Source: Massilia sp. YIM B02443
Lineage (GTDB): Bacteria; Pseudomonadota; Gammaproteobacteria; Burkholderiales; Burkholderiaceae_D
Assembly (NCBI RefSeq): GCF_030411955.1
Contig: NZ_JASNRA010000001.1
Location: forward strand, 248,001-312,000
DNA: 64,000 nucleotides
Reading direction: 5' to 3'
The notes beneath the pieces are model-generated. The model had not been told where the DNA came from. It did not search any database and saw only the letters and a list, made by a program, of their open reading frames with translations. The position numbers were made by a program, and so were the translations under genes. Of the stretch, positions 10,351-19,357 are shown one piece after another (position 1 is the stretch's first letter; the number at the start of each line of letters is the position of its first letter).

Positions 10351-11654
10351 GGTGCTCTCGCTTTGCGGACGGCGTCGTCGAGGTCGGCCCAAGCCGGCTG
10401 GCCGGCGCCGTACTTGCGCAGGTAGGCGGCCAGGGCGCCGGTCTGCTCGTCGGTGAGGATGGTGCGGTAGCCGGGCATCCAGCGTCCCGGCTCGCCGTCC
10501 GGCGGCGCGATGCCTTCGTCGACGAGGTGGATCAGACTGCGCGGGTCGGGATCGTACAGCGCCACCGCCTTCTGCAGCGGCAGCGCCGTGCCCGAGCCGA
10601 CGCCGCGGCCGGCGTCGTGGCAGCGCGCGCAGCTGTTGGCGTACAACGCGTAGCCGGCCTGCATGCGCTGCAGGTCGGGATCGTCCGCCTTCGGCGCCGG
10701 CAGCGATCCGGGCTGCTGCGCCGGCGTCGATTTTCCTTGCGCCTGTGCCGGCGCCTGCGCCAGATGGCTGTGGGCCCAGGCCGAAAGCGCGGCCACGTCA
10801 CGCTGGTCAGACTGCGACAGCAGCATCACCACGTCCTGCATCGGGCCGCCGGCCGCCGCGTGATCCTCGGCGATGCCGGTGCGCAGATAGGTGTGCAGCT
10901 GTTCGCGCGTCCATGGCAGCGGCGACGGCGAGCGCGCGTTCAGGGCCGGCGCGTACCAGTCTTCCGCTTCGCCGCCGTCCAGTGGACGCGAGAGGTCGGG
11001 GCCGCCCAGCATCGTGCGCGGCGTGTGGCAGGCGGCGCAGTGCGCGACCGCGTCGGCCAGGTAGGCGCCGCGGTTCCATTCGGCCGACTGCCTGGGGTCC
11101 GGCTGCCACGCGCTGTCGTCCAGGTACAGCACGTTCCAGAACGCGACCAGCGGCCGCAAGCCGAACGGGAATGTCATGTGGTTGTGGCGCGCCGGGGCGT
11201 GGATCGCGGGGCGCGTCATGAAATAGGCGTACAGGTCGTCGATGTCGGCCTGCGTCATGCGCGTGTAGTGGTTGTAGGGGAAGGCGGGGTACAGCAGGTG
11301 GCCGTCGCGCGAGACGCCCTTGCGCATAGCGCGGGCAAAAGCGTCGGGGCTCCAGCGGCCGATGCCGGTCTCGTTATCGGGCGTGATGTTGGTGCTGTGG
11401 ACGGTGCCGAACGGCGTCTCCATCGGCTTGCCGCCGGCGAAGGGCTTGGCCAGGTCAGGTGTATGGCACGAAGCGCACATGCCGAGGCGCGCCAGGTTGG
11501 CGCCGCGGTCGATACGGGCCTGGTCGAAGGAGGGGAGTACGCTGGTCGGCGCGATTGCCGGCCGCCACATGATGGCGAAGGCCACGCACGCCAGCACGAC
11601 GGCCGCCGCAAGCAGCCACCGCCCGACATGTCGCTTGCGCCTGGATTGATCCAT
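10347..11654 (-). CDS. Membrane-anchored three-haem cytochrome c, electron acceptor of the dehydrogenase
   Basis: 435 residues. The start at 11654 (MDQSRRKRH) gives a basic N-terminus and one uncleaved-looking hydrophobic helix (about 13-30). Three haem c sites are visible: C60-x2-C63-H64, C206-x2-C209-H210 and C342-x2-C345-H346, in three class-I-like domains of similar spacing. This is the layout of the cytochrome subunits of gluconate/alcohol dehydrogenases and of the partner of IorAB-type enzymes. It probably passes electrons to the respiratory chain at the periplasmic face. It is the first gene of a three-gene overlapping operon. Confidence 0.92.
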   Translation of the reverse strand: MDQSRRKRHVGRWLLAAAVVLACVAFAIMWRPAIAPTSVLPSFDQARIDRGANLARLGMCASCHTPDLAKPFAGGKPMETPFGTVHSTNITPDNETGIGRWSPDAFARAMRKGVSRDGHLLYPAFPYNHYTRMTQADIDDLYAYFMTRPAIHAPARHNHMTFPFGLRPLVAFWNVLYLDDSAWQPDPRQSAEWNRGAYLADAVAHCAACHTPRTMLGGPDLSRPLDGGEAEDWYAPALNARSPSPLPWTREQLHTYLRTGIAEDHAAAGGPMQDVVMLLSQSDQRDVAALSAWAHSHLAQAPAQAQGKSTPAQQPGSLPAPKADDPDLQRMQAGYALYANSCARCHDAGRGVGSGTALPLQKAVALYDPDPRSLIHLVDEGIAPPDGEPGRWMPGYRTILTDEQTGALAAYLRKYGAGQPAWADLDDAVRKARAP

Positions 11655-12048
11655 TCTTGATGCCCCGATTCTGGAGTCCCATTGTCGGGTTCGTGACACC
11701 AGCCCTCTGTGCGCTCGCCCACTCAACATGGCATCACTCCAACGAATCAACGTCGAAGCCCCAACATGACCACCATTCCTGCGGGTCAGTGCCGAAAAGT
11801 GGACACGAACTCTGCAGAAAATGTACGCGGCTCTGTGCGATAAATAATTACGCAGTGGATTCAGTTTGCACAAGCAGTGGCGCCTGTGCTCAACATGGGC
11901 ATCGGTTGCGCAGCGATCGGAGGAACCTGATGCAGGAGCGACCAACCACTTACAGGATCAAGTTGAAAAAGGTGATGGTGGTCGCACGAATACGAATTCG
12001 CGATGGCTCTAATGCATAAGTGCGATTACGCGCAGATGGATGAATCAG
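11655..12048. other. Non-coding stretch with the left half of the RAYT element
   Basis: No gene is supported here. It holds the upstream region of the cytochrome gene (to about 11781), then the left 26-bp repeat of the transposase element at 11782-11807 and about 240 bases of AT-richer sequence between that repeat and the transposase stop codon. I see no convincing promoter or RNA gene. Confidence 0.6.
11782..11807 (+). repeat. Left inverted repeat of the RAYT element
   Basis: 26 bases identical to the reverse complement of 12977-13002. Confidence 0.85.
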
Positions 12049-12900
12049 TCATTCAATCAAGCCGCTGTTTTCAAACCGCTTGATCGCCCGCCCCACCGTC
12101 TTGTAGGAAACGCCAAAATGCCGCCCGATCTCGCGCATTGTAAAAGCCGTCGACAGGTACGCTGCCGTCATCGCCTGATCCCGGTCCTGGTATTGATCGG
12201 CATAATCTTGCAGCGGCAAAGCTCCCAGCCGGCGCTGTTTTTTGGAAATCGCAGTCAGATCCAGCTCGCGTAGACGGGGACGCTGCAGCGCTTCAAATTC
12301 CGTGCTCCCCAAGACGAGTTGGTGGCGCACATCCTGCAATGGATCGACCGCTGTCATGCCATCGGCAACGAACGCCCGATATACATTGACGGCGCGGTCG
12401 CCATGGGTCGAAAACTGGTTCAGCAGCCAGTCGGTTACCAGCCACGCAGGTGCGGCCGTGACGCCGATGCTTGCATTGTAGTGACTCCACTGCCATTCAC
12501 CTGCGTGCGCAACCAGTCCGGCGCGCACGGGGTTGAGTGCAATATAACGTGCGAGCTCGAACAGATGGCTCTCTCGTTGGATCAGTATGGCTTTATAGCG
12601 TCCCTGAAAGACATGCCCAACCCGATCGTGCCTGCGATTGAAATACTGCGAATAAATGCTGTTCAGTTGCCGCATTCCCTGGCTGAGGTTACCTTCAATC
12701 GTCTCGATAACGAGATGATAGTGGTTCCCCATCTGGCAATAAGCATGGGCGGCGACATTGAAGCGCGCGCTCACCAGGGACATAATGCTGAGCCATTTCC
12801 GGCGATCGGCATCATCCATGAAAATCAGCCCGCGGTTATCACCTCGGGCCGTCACATGATATAGCGCACCTGGAAATTCCAATCGCAGCGGTCGGTTCAT
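12049..12900 (-). CDS. REP-associated tyrosine transposase (TnpA_REP / IS200-like Y1 family)
   Basis: 283 residues. It begins MNRPLRLEFPGALYHVTARG, the classic TnpA_REP opening. The HUH motif is MGNHYHLVIET near residue 57, with QGRYKAIL and ARYIALNPVRAGL following, a region that in this family lies close to the catalytic tyrosine. The C-terminus (about 245-280) resembles a helix-turn-helix (MREIGRHFGVSYKTVGRAI), a common extra DNA-binding domain in this group. The enzyme would cut and join single-stranded REP hairpins. It appears intact. Confidence 0.93.
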   Translation of the reverse strand: MNRPLRLEFPGALYHVTARGDNRGLIFMDDADRRKWLSIMSLVSARFNVAAHAYCQMGNHYHLVIETIEGNLSQGMRQLNSIYSQYFNRRHDRVGHVFQGRYKAILIQRESHLFELARYIALNPVRAGLVAHAGEWQWSHYNASIGVTAAPAWLVTDWLLNQFSTHGDRAVNVYRAFVADGMTAVDPLQDVRHQLVLGSTEFEALQRPRLRELDLTAISKKQRRLGALPLQDYADQYQDRDQAMTAAYLSTAFTMREIGRHFGVSYKTVGRAIKRFENSGLIE

Positions 12901-12976
12901 CCGACTACGATAGCTGGCGGCGGCAGCCGGAATTTCGCATGGATCAAACGTCAGCGGATCGCGCTAAAGATCAGCC

Positions 12977-13002
12977 CGTGTCCACTTTTCGGCACTGACC
13001 CG
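12977..13002 (-). repeat. Right inverted repeat of the RAYT element
   Basis: Reverse complement of 11782-11807, 26 of 26 bases. Confidence 0.85.
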
Positions 13003-13015
13003 TACGATGTTAAGC

Positions 13016-13825
13016 TCAGGCCGCCACCGGCTGGCGCGGCGCCTGGCGATAGGCCCAGGCCAGCATGATCAGCGCGGCCACGATCATCGGCAGCGACAGC
13101 ACCTGGCCCGAGGTGATCGGCAGGCCGAATACCGTGGTTTCCCAGTCCGGCACGCGGAACCACTCGGTGAAGAAGCGCGCGCAGCCGTACAGCAGGGTGA
13201 ACATGGCGCCCACCGCCAGGCGCGGACGCGCCTTGCGCGCGAACAGCCACAGGATGATGAACACCAGGATGCCGTCGACCAGCATCTGGTAAATCGGAGA
13301 AGGGTGGCGCGGGCCGGCCACGCCCGGCCACAGCATGGCCCACGGCAGGCTCGGATCGGCCAGGCGGCCCGGCAGTTCGGCGTTGATGAAGTTGCCCATG
13401 CGGCCGCAGGCATACCCCAGCGGCACCAGCGGCGCGATGAAGTCGTACACGTCGAGCAGGTTGCGCTTGCGCTTGCGCGACCACAGCGCCATCGCGATCA
13501 GCACGCCCAGGAAGCCGCCGTGGAACGACATGCCGCCGCGCCAGATCATGAAGATCTCGAGCGGGTGCTGCAGGAAGTACAGCGGCTGGTAGAACAGCAC
13601 TTCGCCCAGGCGCCCGCCGAGCACCACCCCCAGCATCCCGTAGAACAGCATGTCGTCCAGGTCGTCGCGGGTCCAGCCCTGGGCGGCGACGTGCGGCATG
13701 CGGATGCGCACCCGGCCCAGGATGATGAACAGGGCGAAGGCCAGCACGTACATCAGGCCATACCAGTGGATTTGCACCGGGCCGAGCGAGATCGCGATCG
13801 GGTCCGGCTGCGGATGAATCAGCAT
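13016..13825 (-). CDS. lgt: Prolipoprotein diacylglyceryl transferase
   Basis: 269 residues with about seven membrane segments. It opens [26 protein letters not shown], and shows the Lgt landmarks [19 protein letters not shown] and the Lgt signature [14 protein letters not shown], with the catalytic-site histidine and arginines preserved. Lgt transfers diacylglycerol from phosphatidylglycerol to the lipobox cysteine of prelipoproteins in the inner membrane. It starts 2 bases after the stop of the LysR gene, so the two are probably cotranscribed. The RAYT element sits immediately downstream. Confidence 0.97.
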   Translation of the reverse strand: MLIHPQPDPIAISLGPVQIHWYGLMYVLAFALFIILGRVRIRMPHVAAQGWTRDDLDDMLFYGMLGVVLGGRLGEVLFYQPLYFLQHPLEIFMIWRGGMSFHGGFLGVLIAMALWSRKRKRNLLDVYDFIAPLVPLGYACGRMGNFINAELPGRLADPSLPWAMLWPGVAGPRHPSPIYQMLVDGILVFIILWLFARKARPRLAVGAMFTLLYGCARFFTEWFRVPDWETTVFGLPITSGQVLSLPMIVAALIMLAWAYRQAPRQPVAA

Positions 13826-13827
13826 AG

Positions 13828-14721
13828 TCAGTCTTTCTTTATCAGGTCCAGGAATCCCTTGAGGACGGGCGAGTCGTTATCGCGGCGCCAGGCCAGGCCG
13901 GTTTCGGCCAGCGGCGTCGGGTCCAGTAACGCACGGTATTCTACGCCCGGCCGCATCAGGTTCGACACGGATTGTGGCACAAGTGCCAAGCCCATGCCGC
14001 CGGAGACCAGGCTGACGATGGTCTGCATCTGGATCGCTTCCTGGCCGATGACGGGCGTGACGCCGGCCGCGCGGAATGATGCCAGGATGGCGTCGTGCAG
14101 GCCGGGCGCCAGCGCGCGCGGGAAGATCACCAGCGGCAGCGGCGGCAGCTCGCGCAGGCGCACCGGGCCCGGTGTCGACAGCGCATCCAGGCCGCTTGGC
14201 GCGCACAGCACCAGCGGCTCTTCCAGCACTTTCAAATAATCGAGTGCAGGATCGGGCGCGCCGGTCTGCAAGGGAATGACGAAGCCGGCGTCGATGCGGC
14301 CCGCCAGCAGCTCCTCGAACTGGACGTCGGAGGTCGATTCCTGCAGCACCAGCTGCACTTGCGGATAGGCCGCGCGGTAACGGCGCAGCATGTCCGGCAA
14401 CAGGCCCAGGCCGGCGGTAGAGACGAACGACAGCGCCAGGCGGCCCGCTTCGCCGCTGGCCGCGCGCCGCACCAGTTCACCCAGGGCGCTGCTTTGCTCG
14501 ATGATGCGCCGCGCTTCCGGCAGCAGGGCGCTGCCTGCGGCAGTCAGGCTGACGGTGCGGCGGTTACGCAAAAACAGCGCGGCGCCGAGCAGGTCTTCCA
14601 GGTTGGCGATGCTCTGCGACAGCGGCGGCTGGGTCATGTGCAGGCGCTGGGCGGCGCGGCCGAAATGCAGTTCTTCGGCGACGGTGACGAAATGGCGCAG
14701 CTGGCGCAGTTCGGGATGCAT
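13828..14721 (-). CDS. LysR-family transcriptional regulator
   Basis: 297 residues. Residues 1-60 form the LysR winged helix-turn-helix ([34 protein letters not shown]). The rest is a two-lobed periplasmic-binding-protein-like effector domain, with [26 protein letters not shown] near residue 95. The target genes and inducer are not evident. The usual divergently transcribed partner is missing: upstream is a small Trp-rich gene on the same strand, and downstream is lgt. It may act elsewhere. Confidence 0.92.
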   Translation of the reverse strand: MHPELRQLRHFVTVAEELHFGRAAQRLHMTQPPLSQSIANLEDLLGAALFLRNRRTVSLTAAGSALLPEARRIIEQSSALGELVRRAASGEAGRLALSFVSTAGLGLLPDMLRRYRAAYPQVQLVLQESTSDVQFEELLAGRIDAGFVIPLQTGAPDPALDYLKVLEEPLVLCAPSGLDALSTPGPVRLRELPPLPLVIFPRALAPGLHDAILASFRAAGVTPVIGQEAIQMQTIVSLVSGGMGLALVPQSVSNLMRPGVEYRALLDPTPLAETGLAWRRDNDSPVLKGFLDLIKKD

Positions 14722-14785
14722 TGATATGTGCTACGTATGGACGCGATTTGGTGATACGTCCAATGTATCACATGGGGAAGCCGGC

Positions 14786-15010
14786 TCAGCGTCGCTTGTC
14801 GAGCGACTTTTTGACGCGCTCGGCGCGGTGCCGGTCCTGCAACGCGTGTTCCTTCTTCTTGTCGAGCCCCAGCATCTTTTCGATGAACTCGAACCAGATG
14901 AAGGCCACCACCATCAGTCCGATGATGTACCACCATGACAGGTCGGCGAAACGCCATACTTCAAAGCCGCGCAACGCGACCAGGGCGACGATGAACAGGA
15001 TCAGGCGCAT
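14786..15010 (-). CDS. Small Trp-rich membrane protein (TIGR04438 type)
   Basis: 74 residues. One or two hydrophobic segments with many aromatic residues (FEVWRFADLSWWYIIGLMVVAFIWFEFIEKMLG) are followed by a highly charged Lys/Arg tail. This is the pattern of the betaproteobacterial TIGR04438 Trp-rich proteins, whose function is not known. An AGGAG-type ribosome site precedes the ATG at 15010. Confidence 0.82.
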   Translation of the reverse strand: MRLILFIVALVALRGFEVWRFADLSWWYIIGLMVVAFIWFEFIEKMLGLDKKKEHALQDRHRAERVKKSLDKRR

Positions 15011-15202
15011 GATTCAACACTCCTTCGAAGCTGCCATCTTACAAAGAAACCCGATGCTGGAAGATGCTCTGTGGAAAATTAAAGACGTTTCCATCGCCGC
15101 CAGGTGTTACCAATGCCATGTCCAGGTTACAGAGTGTATCGGTCTGCGGTTGGTCCGGGGATTGCAGGTAGAATCGCTTCAGTGATAAACACGGAGAATT
15201 TC

Positions 15203-15511
15203 ATGAAGCGCTCGCTGTCGTTATGTGTGATGTTGTCGGCCCTGGCCTCTGGCGGCGCGTTCGCACAGGCAGACCTGGCGAAGGCCAAGAACTGCATGAC
15301 CTGCCACACGGTGCAGACCAAGCTGGTCGGCCCGGCGTACAAGGACGTGGCCGAACGCTATGCGGGCCAGAAGAGCGCCGAGGACAAGCTGGTGCAGAAA
15401 GTGCTCAAGGGCGGCGCCGGTGTCTGGGGTCCGGTGCCGATGCCTGCCAACCCGCAGGTAAGCGAGGCCGAGGCGCGCACCCTGGTCAAGTGGGTGCTGT
15501 CGACCAAGTAA
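15203..15511 (+). CDS. Small periplasmic class I cytochrome c (c551/c552 type)
   Basis: 102 residues. A signal peptide (MKRSLSLCVMLSALASGGAFA) is followed by an approximately 80-residue mature protein with one haem site, CMTCH near residue 33, a GPAYKDVA segment, and the distal Met in VPMPANPQVSEAEARTLVKWVLS. That is the class I c551/c552 plan. It would shuttle electrons in the periplasm between respiratory complexes. The start at 15203 has a GGAG site. An upstream in-frame extension to 15104 is rejected because it breaks the signal peptide. Confidence 0.93.
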   Translation: MKRSLSLCVMLSALASGGAFAQADLAKAKNCMTCHTVQTKLVGPAYKDVAERYAGQKSAEDKLVQKVLKGGAGVWGPVPMPANPQVSEAEARTLVKWVLSTK

Positions 15512-15539
15512 GTCCCGAGCCACCTCCCGCAGTTCGATG

Positions 15540-15572
15540 AAGCGCGCCTGCTCAAGCACGGCGCGCTTTTTT
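15540..15572 (+). terminator. Terminator of the cytochrome c gene
   Basis: AGCGCGCC and GGCGCGCT pair perfectly around an 11-base loop and are followed by six T. Confidence 0.88.
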
Positions 15573-15639
15573 CATGGCGCGCGGTGTCACGCCACGTCCC
15601 GGCAGACGCTTTAAAGCAGACTCATAGCAGACTCTTGCA

Positions 15640-15668
15640 TTGAGGCGCCCGCGTTTCTTGTGTAAGAT
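15640..15668 (+). promoter_or_regulatory. Candidate promoter of the cobalamin riboswitch operon
   Basis: TTGAGG (15640-15645), 17 bases, TAAGAT (15663-15668), just upstream of the first conserved riboswitch bases. Confidence 0.55.
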
Positions 15669-15674
15669 GCTCGT

Positions 15675-15870
15675 TTGGGTGCGTTCATCTTTCGCAAGAG
15701 ATGACGTTAAACGGGAAACCGGTGACACCGCCTCGCGCGGCCATTCCGGTGCAGCCCCCGCTGCTGTAAGCCTGACGACTCCGTCGATACGCCACTGCCT
15801 GGTTGCACAACCGCGCGGGAAGGCACGGAGAAGGATGAAGGCGAGCCAGAATACCGGCCCGAATTGCCAG
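15675..15870 (+). promoter_or_regulatory. Cobalamin (AdoCbl) riboswitch
   Basis: All main consensus blocks occur in order: AACGGGAAACCGGTG (15710-15724), GGTGCAGCCCCCGCTGCTGTAAG with TGACGAC (15748-15778), GCCACTGCC (15791-15799), GGGAAGGC (15817-15824) and the B12 box GAGCCAGAATACCGGCC (15843-15859). Ligand binding would hide downstream signals. The 120 bases to the cbiM start contain a GAAGCCG / CGGCTTC hairpin (15892-15913) and a GGGAGG ribosome site just before the ATG, so translational control is plausible. It governs the whole cbi/cob operon. Confidence 0.95.
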
Positions 15871-15990
15871 CACTATTCCCCGGGGTGACGGGAAGCCGCT
15901 GTCGGCCGGCTTCGCGCTCCTGAACCCTGTCGACCGTCCTTCTGCCTCCCCGCATGGTGTCCTTATCGACCATTCGACGGGAGGTTTCGA

Positions 15991-16665
15991 ATGCATATCA
16001 TGGAAGGTTTCCTGCCGCCGGCGCACGCCATCGGCTGGGCCGCCGCATCACTGCCGTTCCTGGCCTTCGGCCTGCGCAGCGTAAAACGCACGCTGGCCAC
16101 GCATCCCGAACAGCGCATGCTGCTCGGCGTCGCCGCCGCTTTCGCCTTTCTTCTTTCCGCCCTCAAGCTGCCGTCGGTGACGGGCAGCTGCTCGCATCCG
16201 ACCGGGATCGGTCTCGGGGCATTGCTGTTCGGTCCCGCCGCGATGGTCCCGGTGGGCTTCGTGGTGCTGCTGTTCCAGGCGCTGCTGCTGGCGCACGGCG
16301 GCATCACCACGCTCGGCGCCAATGTATTCTCGATGGCGGTGGTCGGCCCGTTCGTGGCCTATGGCGTGTTCCGCGCCGCTGCCAAGGCGGGCGCGTCGCG
16401 TTCGGTCGCCGTGTTCCTGGCCGCCTGCCTGGGCGACCTGGCCACCTACGTCACCACCTCGATCCAGCTGGCCTGGGCCTTTCCGGACGCCGTCGGCGGC
16501 TTTGCGGCCTCCTTCACCAAGTTCGCCGGCATCTTCGGCCTGACCCAGGTGCCGATCGCGATCAGCGAAGGTTTACTTACGGTGCTGGTGGTGAACGCCA
16601 TGGCGCGTTTCAATGCGCACGAACTGCGCGCGTTGCCGGTGATGGCGATGGAGAAGAAGGCATGA
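15991..16665 (+). CDS. cbiM: Cobalt ECF transporter, substrate-binding membrane subunit CbiM
   Basis: 224 residues with about seven membrane segments. It starts [10 protein letters not shown]; the free N-terminal amine and His2 of this motif form the metal site in Cbi/NikM proteins. [15 protein letters not shown] near 65 is also diagnostic, as its histidine is another metal ligand. CbiM recognises Co2+ in the inner membrane and works with CbiN, CbiQ and CbiO, which follow with overlapping reading frames. It is the first gene behind the cobalamin riboswitch, which supports cobalt rather than nickel. Confidence 0.96.
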   Translation: MHIMEGFLPPAHAIGWAAASLPFLAFGLRSVKRTLATHPEQRMLLGVAAAFAFLLSALKLPSVTGSCSHPTGIGLGALLFGPAAMVPVGFVVLLFQALLLAHGGITTLGANVFSMAVVGPFVAYGVFRAAAKAGASRSVAVFLAACLGDLATYVTTSIQLAWAFPDAVGGFAASFTKFAGIFGLTQVPIAISEGLLTVLVVNAMARFNAHELRALPVMAMEKKA

Positions 16666-16994
16666 AGATCCGTACCGTCCTGACCTGGAGCGCCATCTTG
16701 CTGCTCACCGTGCTGCCGCTGTGGTTCGCCAGCGCGCCGCCGGCCGAACCGGGCGCCGAGGCGCCCGCTATGTTCGGCGGCGCCGACGAGCGCGCGCAGC
16801 AGGCCATCAGCACCGTCGCGCCGCATTACACGCCGTGGTTCGAGCCGGTGTTCGAGCCGGCCAGCGGCGAGATCGCCTCGCTCCTGTTCGCGTTGCAGGC
16901 GGCGATCGGCGCCGGCGTGATCGGCTACTGGCTGGGCACCTCGGTGACGCGTGAACGCGCGCGGCGCGAAGCTGCGCAGTCCCATGCTGATTGA
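16662..16994 (+). CDS. cbiN: Cobalt transporter accessory subunit CbiN
   Basis: 110 residues with two membrane helices (about 5-23 and 75-95) on either side of a periplasmic loop containing [20 protein letters not shown], the conserved CbiN loop pattern. CbiN stimulates metal loading of CbiM. It overlaps cbiM by 4 bases (ATGA) and its end overlaps the start of cbiQ by 11 bases. Confidence 0.92.
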   Translation: MKIRTVLTWSAILLLTVLPLWFASAPPAEPGAEAPAMFGGADERAQQAISTVAPHYTPWFEPVFEPASGEIASLLFALQAAIGAGVIGYWLGTSVTRERARREAAQSHAD

Positions 16995-17721
16995 GACGGC
17001 GGCCTACGCCAGCCGCTGGCGCCCGGTGGCGCCAACGGCAAAGGCGCTGTTCGCATTGTGCGGCATCGGCGCGGCCTGGATCGCGCAGCGCCCGTCAATG
17101 CTGGCGGCGCTGGCCTGCATGCTGGTCTTGACTGCGCTGCTGTTCGCGCGCGTGCCGCTGCGCACCTATGCGGCGCTGGCGATCGCGCCGGTCGGCTTCC
17201 TGCTGTTGTCGTGCGTGGCGATGCTGGCCAGTCCCGGCGCGGACGGGCATTGGGGCTGGCATGGCGCCGCGCCGGACCTGGTGGCGCGCACTGCCTTGCG
17301 TTCGCTGGCGGTGCTCGCCGCGCTGCTTGGTCTGGTCCTCACCACGCCGCTGCCCGACCTGATCCACCTGCTGCGCCGCGTACGCACGCCGGAACTGCTG
17401 CTCGACCTGATGGTGCTGTGCTACCGCATGCTGTTCGTGCTGCGCCAGGCCTGGGACGATGGCGTGCAGGCGCAGCGCGCGCGTCTTGGTTATCGCGGCT
17501 GGCGTCACGCCTGGCGCTCGATGGGCCTGCTGGCCGGCCAGATGGCGGTGCAGGTGTGGCAGCGCGCCTCCGCCCTGCAGATGGCAGCCGATGCGCGCGG
17601 CTACCAGGGCGCGCTGCGCTTCCTGCCGGCGGTGTTCCCGCAGGCGCGGGCGCAGAATCTGCGCGCGGCGCTGGGCGGCGCGCTGCTGCTGGCGCTGGCC
17701 ATCGGAGACCGGCTGTCGTGA
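16984..17721 (+). CDS. cbiQ: Cobalt ECF transporter transmembrane coupling subunit CbiQ
   Basis: 245 residues from ATG 16984 ([12 protein letters not shown]); a GTG at 16951 in the same frame would overlap cbiN further. Several membrane segments are followed by the cytoplasmic coupling helices with the CbiQ/EcfT Ala-Arg-Gly signatures: AQRARLGYRGW near 170 and MAADARGYQG near 205. These helices dock on the ATPase CbiO. The gene overlaps both neighbours. Confidence 0.94.
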   Translation: MLIETAAYASRWRPVAPTAKALFALCGIGAAWIAQRPSMLAALACMLVLTALLFARVPLRTYAALAIAPVGFLLLSCVAMLASPGADGHWGWHGAAPDLVARTALRSLAVLAALLGLVLTTPLPDLIHLLRRVRTPELLLDLMVLCYRMLFVLRQAWDDGVQAQRARLGYRGWRHAWRSMGLLAGQMAVQVWQRASALQMAADARGYQGALRFLPAVFPQARAQNLRAALGGALLLALAIGDRLS

Positions 17722-18569
17722 ATCCCGTGCTCGCCCTCGATGCGGTGGACCACGTGTTCGCGGACGGCAGCGCCGGCCTGCGCGGCTGCAGCCTGTCGTT
17801 CGAGCGCGGCATGCGCCACGCGCTGCTGGGCGCGAACGGCGCCGGCAAGACCACCTTGCTGCAGCACCTGAACGGCTTGCTGCGTCCGAGCGCCGGCACC
17901 TTGCGCCGGGACGGCCAGCCGTTCGACTACAGCCGCGCGGGCCTGGCCGAACTGCGGCGCCGCGTCGGCCTGGTGTTCCAGAACCCGGACCGCCAGCTGT
18001 TCTCGGCCCAGGTAGAGGAAGATGTTTCCTTCGGCCCACTCAACCTCGGCCTGGACCCCGCCATCGTCCGTGCGCGCGTGGCGTCCGCGCTGGAAGCGGT
18101 CGGCCTGCAAGGGCAGGGCGGGCGCGCGGTACACCACCTGAGCTTCGGCCAGAAAAAGCGCGTCTGCATCGCCGGCGTGCTGGCGATGGAACCCGAAGTG
18201 CTGCTGCTGGACGAACCGATGGCGGGCCTCGACGCGCCGATGCAGCACGAGCTGGCGGCGCTGCTCGACCGCCTGGCGGCGCGCGGCGTCACCGTGCTGC
18301 TGTCGACCCATGACGTCGATTTTGCTTATCGCTGGGCCGACCGCCTGCACCTGGTGGCGGAAGGCCGCTGCATCGCGTCCGGTCCGACGCGGCAGGTGGT
18401 ACGTCAGGACGGCGCATTGCGCGCCGCCGGCCAGCGTCCACCTGCAGCGCTGGCGTTGCATGCATTGCTCACGGAGCGCGGCGTATTGGCGCCGGACCTC
18501 GAACCACGCAGCATCGACGCGCTGTTGGATGCGCTGCGCATCACTCATCCAGGAGAAGTTACGACATGA
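17718..18569 (+). CDS. cbiO: Cobalt ECF transporter ATPase CbiO
   Basis: 283 residues from a GTG that overlaps the cbiQ stop (GTGA). Walker A is GANGAGKT at residues 38-45, the Q-loop is VFQNPDRQLFS near 95 (typical of EcfA/CbiO), the signature is LSFGQKKR near 140, and Walker B is LLLDEPMAGLD near 160 with the switch His in STHDVDF. It powers cobalt import. A C-terminal extension of about 60 residues beyond the core ATPase is normal for CbiO. Confidence 0.96.
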   Translation: MNPVLALDAVDHVFADGSAGLRGCSLSFERGMRHALLGANGAGKTTLLQHLNGLLRPSAGTLRRDGQPFDYSRAGLAELRRRVGLVFQNPDRQLFSAQVEEDVSFGPLNLGLDPAIVRARVASALEAVGLQGQGGRAVHHLSFGQKKRVCIAGVLAMEPEVLLLDEPMAGLDAPMQHELAALLDRLAARGVTVLLSTHDVDFAYRWADRLHLVAEGRCIASGPTRQVVRQDGALRAAGQRPPAALALHALLTERGVLAPDLEPRSIDALLDALRITHPGEVTT

Positions 18570-19357
18570 TTCCAAGCACCCCAGGCAAGATCTGGTTTGT
18601 CGGCGCCGGCCCGGGCGACCCGGAACTCATCACGGTCAAGGGCCAGAAGCTGCTGGCGCAAGCCGGCGCGGTGCTGTTCGCCGGTTCGCTGGTCGACCGC
18701 GCCGCCACCATGTGGGCGCCACCCGGCTGCGCGATTCGCGATTCCAAGGACATGACGCTGGAAGAGATGACCGCCTGGCTGATCGACCAGGCCAGTCGCC
18801 ACGCGACGGTGGTGCGTCTGCAGACCGGCGACCCGTCCTTGTATGGCGCGCTGATCGAGCTGGCGCGTCCACTGCGGGATGCCGGCATCGAATGGGCGGT
18901 GGTGCCGGGCGTGTCCTCGGCGATGGCCTCGATGGCCGCCGCCGGCGAGTCGATGACGCTGCCCGAGGTGACCCAGACCGTGATCCTGACCCGCGTCGAA
19001 GGCCGCACCCCGATGCCGGATGGCGAAGACCTGGCCAGCCTGGCCGCGCACCGCAGCACGATCTGCATCTTCCTGTCGATCACCCTGATGCACAAGGTCG
19101 AGAAGGCGTTGCGGGAAGCCGGCTGGCCGGAAGATTCGCCGATGCTGGTGGTGCACAAGGCCAGCTGGCCGGGCGAGCAGAAGATCCTGCGCGGCACGCT
19201 GGCCGACATCAAGGCGCGCTGCCGCGAAGCGGGCGTGGCCAGCCAGGCGATGATCGTCGCCAGCCCGACGCTTGGCGCGCTGCACTGGGAAACCCTGGTG
19301 CGCTCGAAGCTGTACGACCCCACATTCACCCACCGATTCAGAAAGGCCAGCGCATGA
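18566..19357 (+). CDS. cobM: Precorrin-4 / cobalt-precorrin-4 C11-methyltransferase
   Basis: 263 residues with the SAM-dependent tetrapyrrole methylase fold: WFVGAGPGDPELITVKGQKLL (residues 9-29), DSKDMTLEEM near 60, LQTGDPSLYGA near 88 and VVPGVSSAMASMAAAG near 110. The DMTLEEM and TGDPS combination separates CobM/CbiF from the other paralogues in this operon. It methylates C11 during corrin ring synthesis in the cytosol. It overlaps cbiO by 4 bases. Confidence 0.95.
   Translation: MIPSTPGKIWFVGAGPGDPELITVKGQKLLAQAGAVLFAGSLVDRAATMWAPPGCAIRDSKDMTLEEMTAWLIDQASRHATVVRLQTGDPSLYGALIELARPLRDAGIEWAVVPGVSSAMASMAAAGESMTLPEVTQTVILTRVEGRTPMPDGEDLASLAAHRSTICIFLSITLMHKVEKALREAGWPEDSPMLVVHKASWPGEQKILRGTLADIKARCREAGVASQAMIVASPTLGALHWETLVRSKLYDPTFTHRFRKASA

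Larger units (their letters stand above)
11782..13002. mobile_element. REP-associated tyrosine transposase (RAYT) element bounded by 26-bp perfect inverted repeats
   Basis: A 26-bp sequence (11782-11807) containing GTCAGTGCCGAAAAGTGGAC recurs perfectly in inverse orientation at 12977-13002. The transposase gene lies between them. The unit is 1221 bp and ends 13 bases before the lgt stop codon. RAYT genes typically sit between inverted REP sequences that they mobilise. The perfect match of the two ends suggests a recent insertion or active maintenance. Confidence 0.8.
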
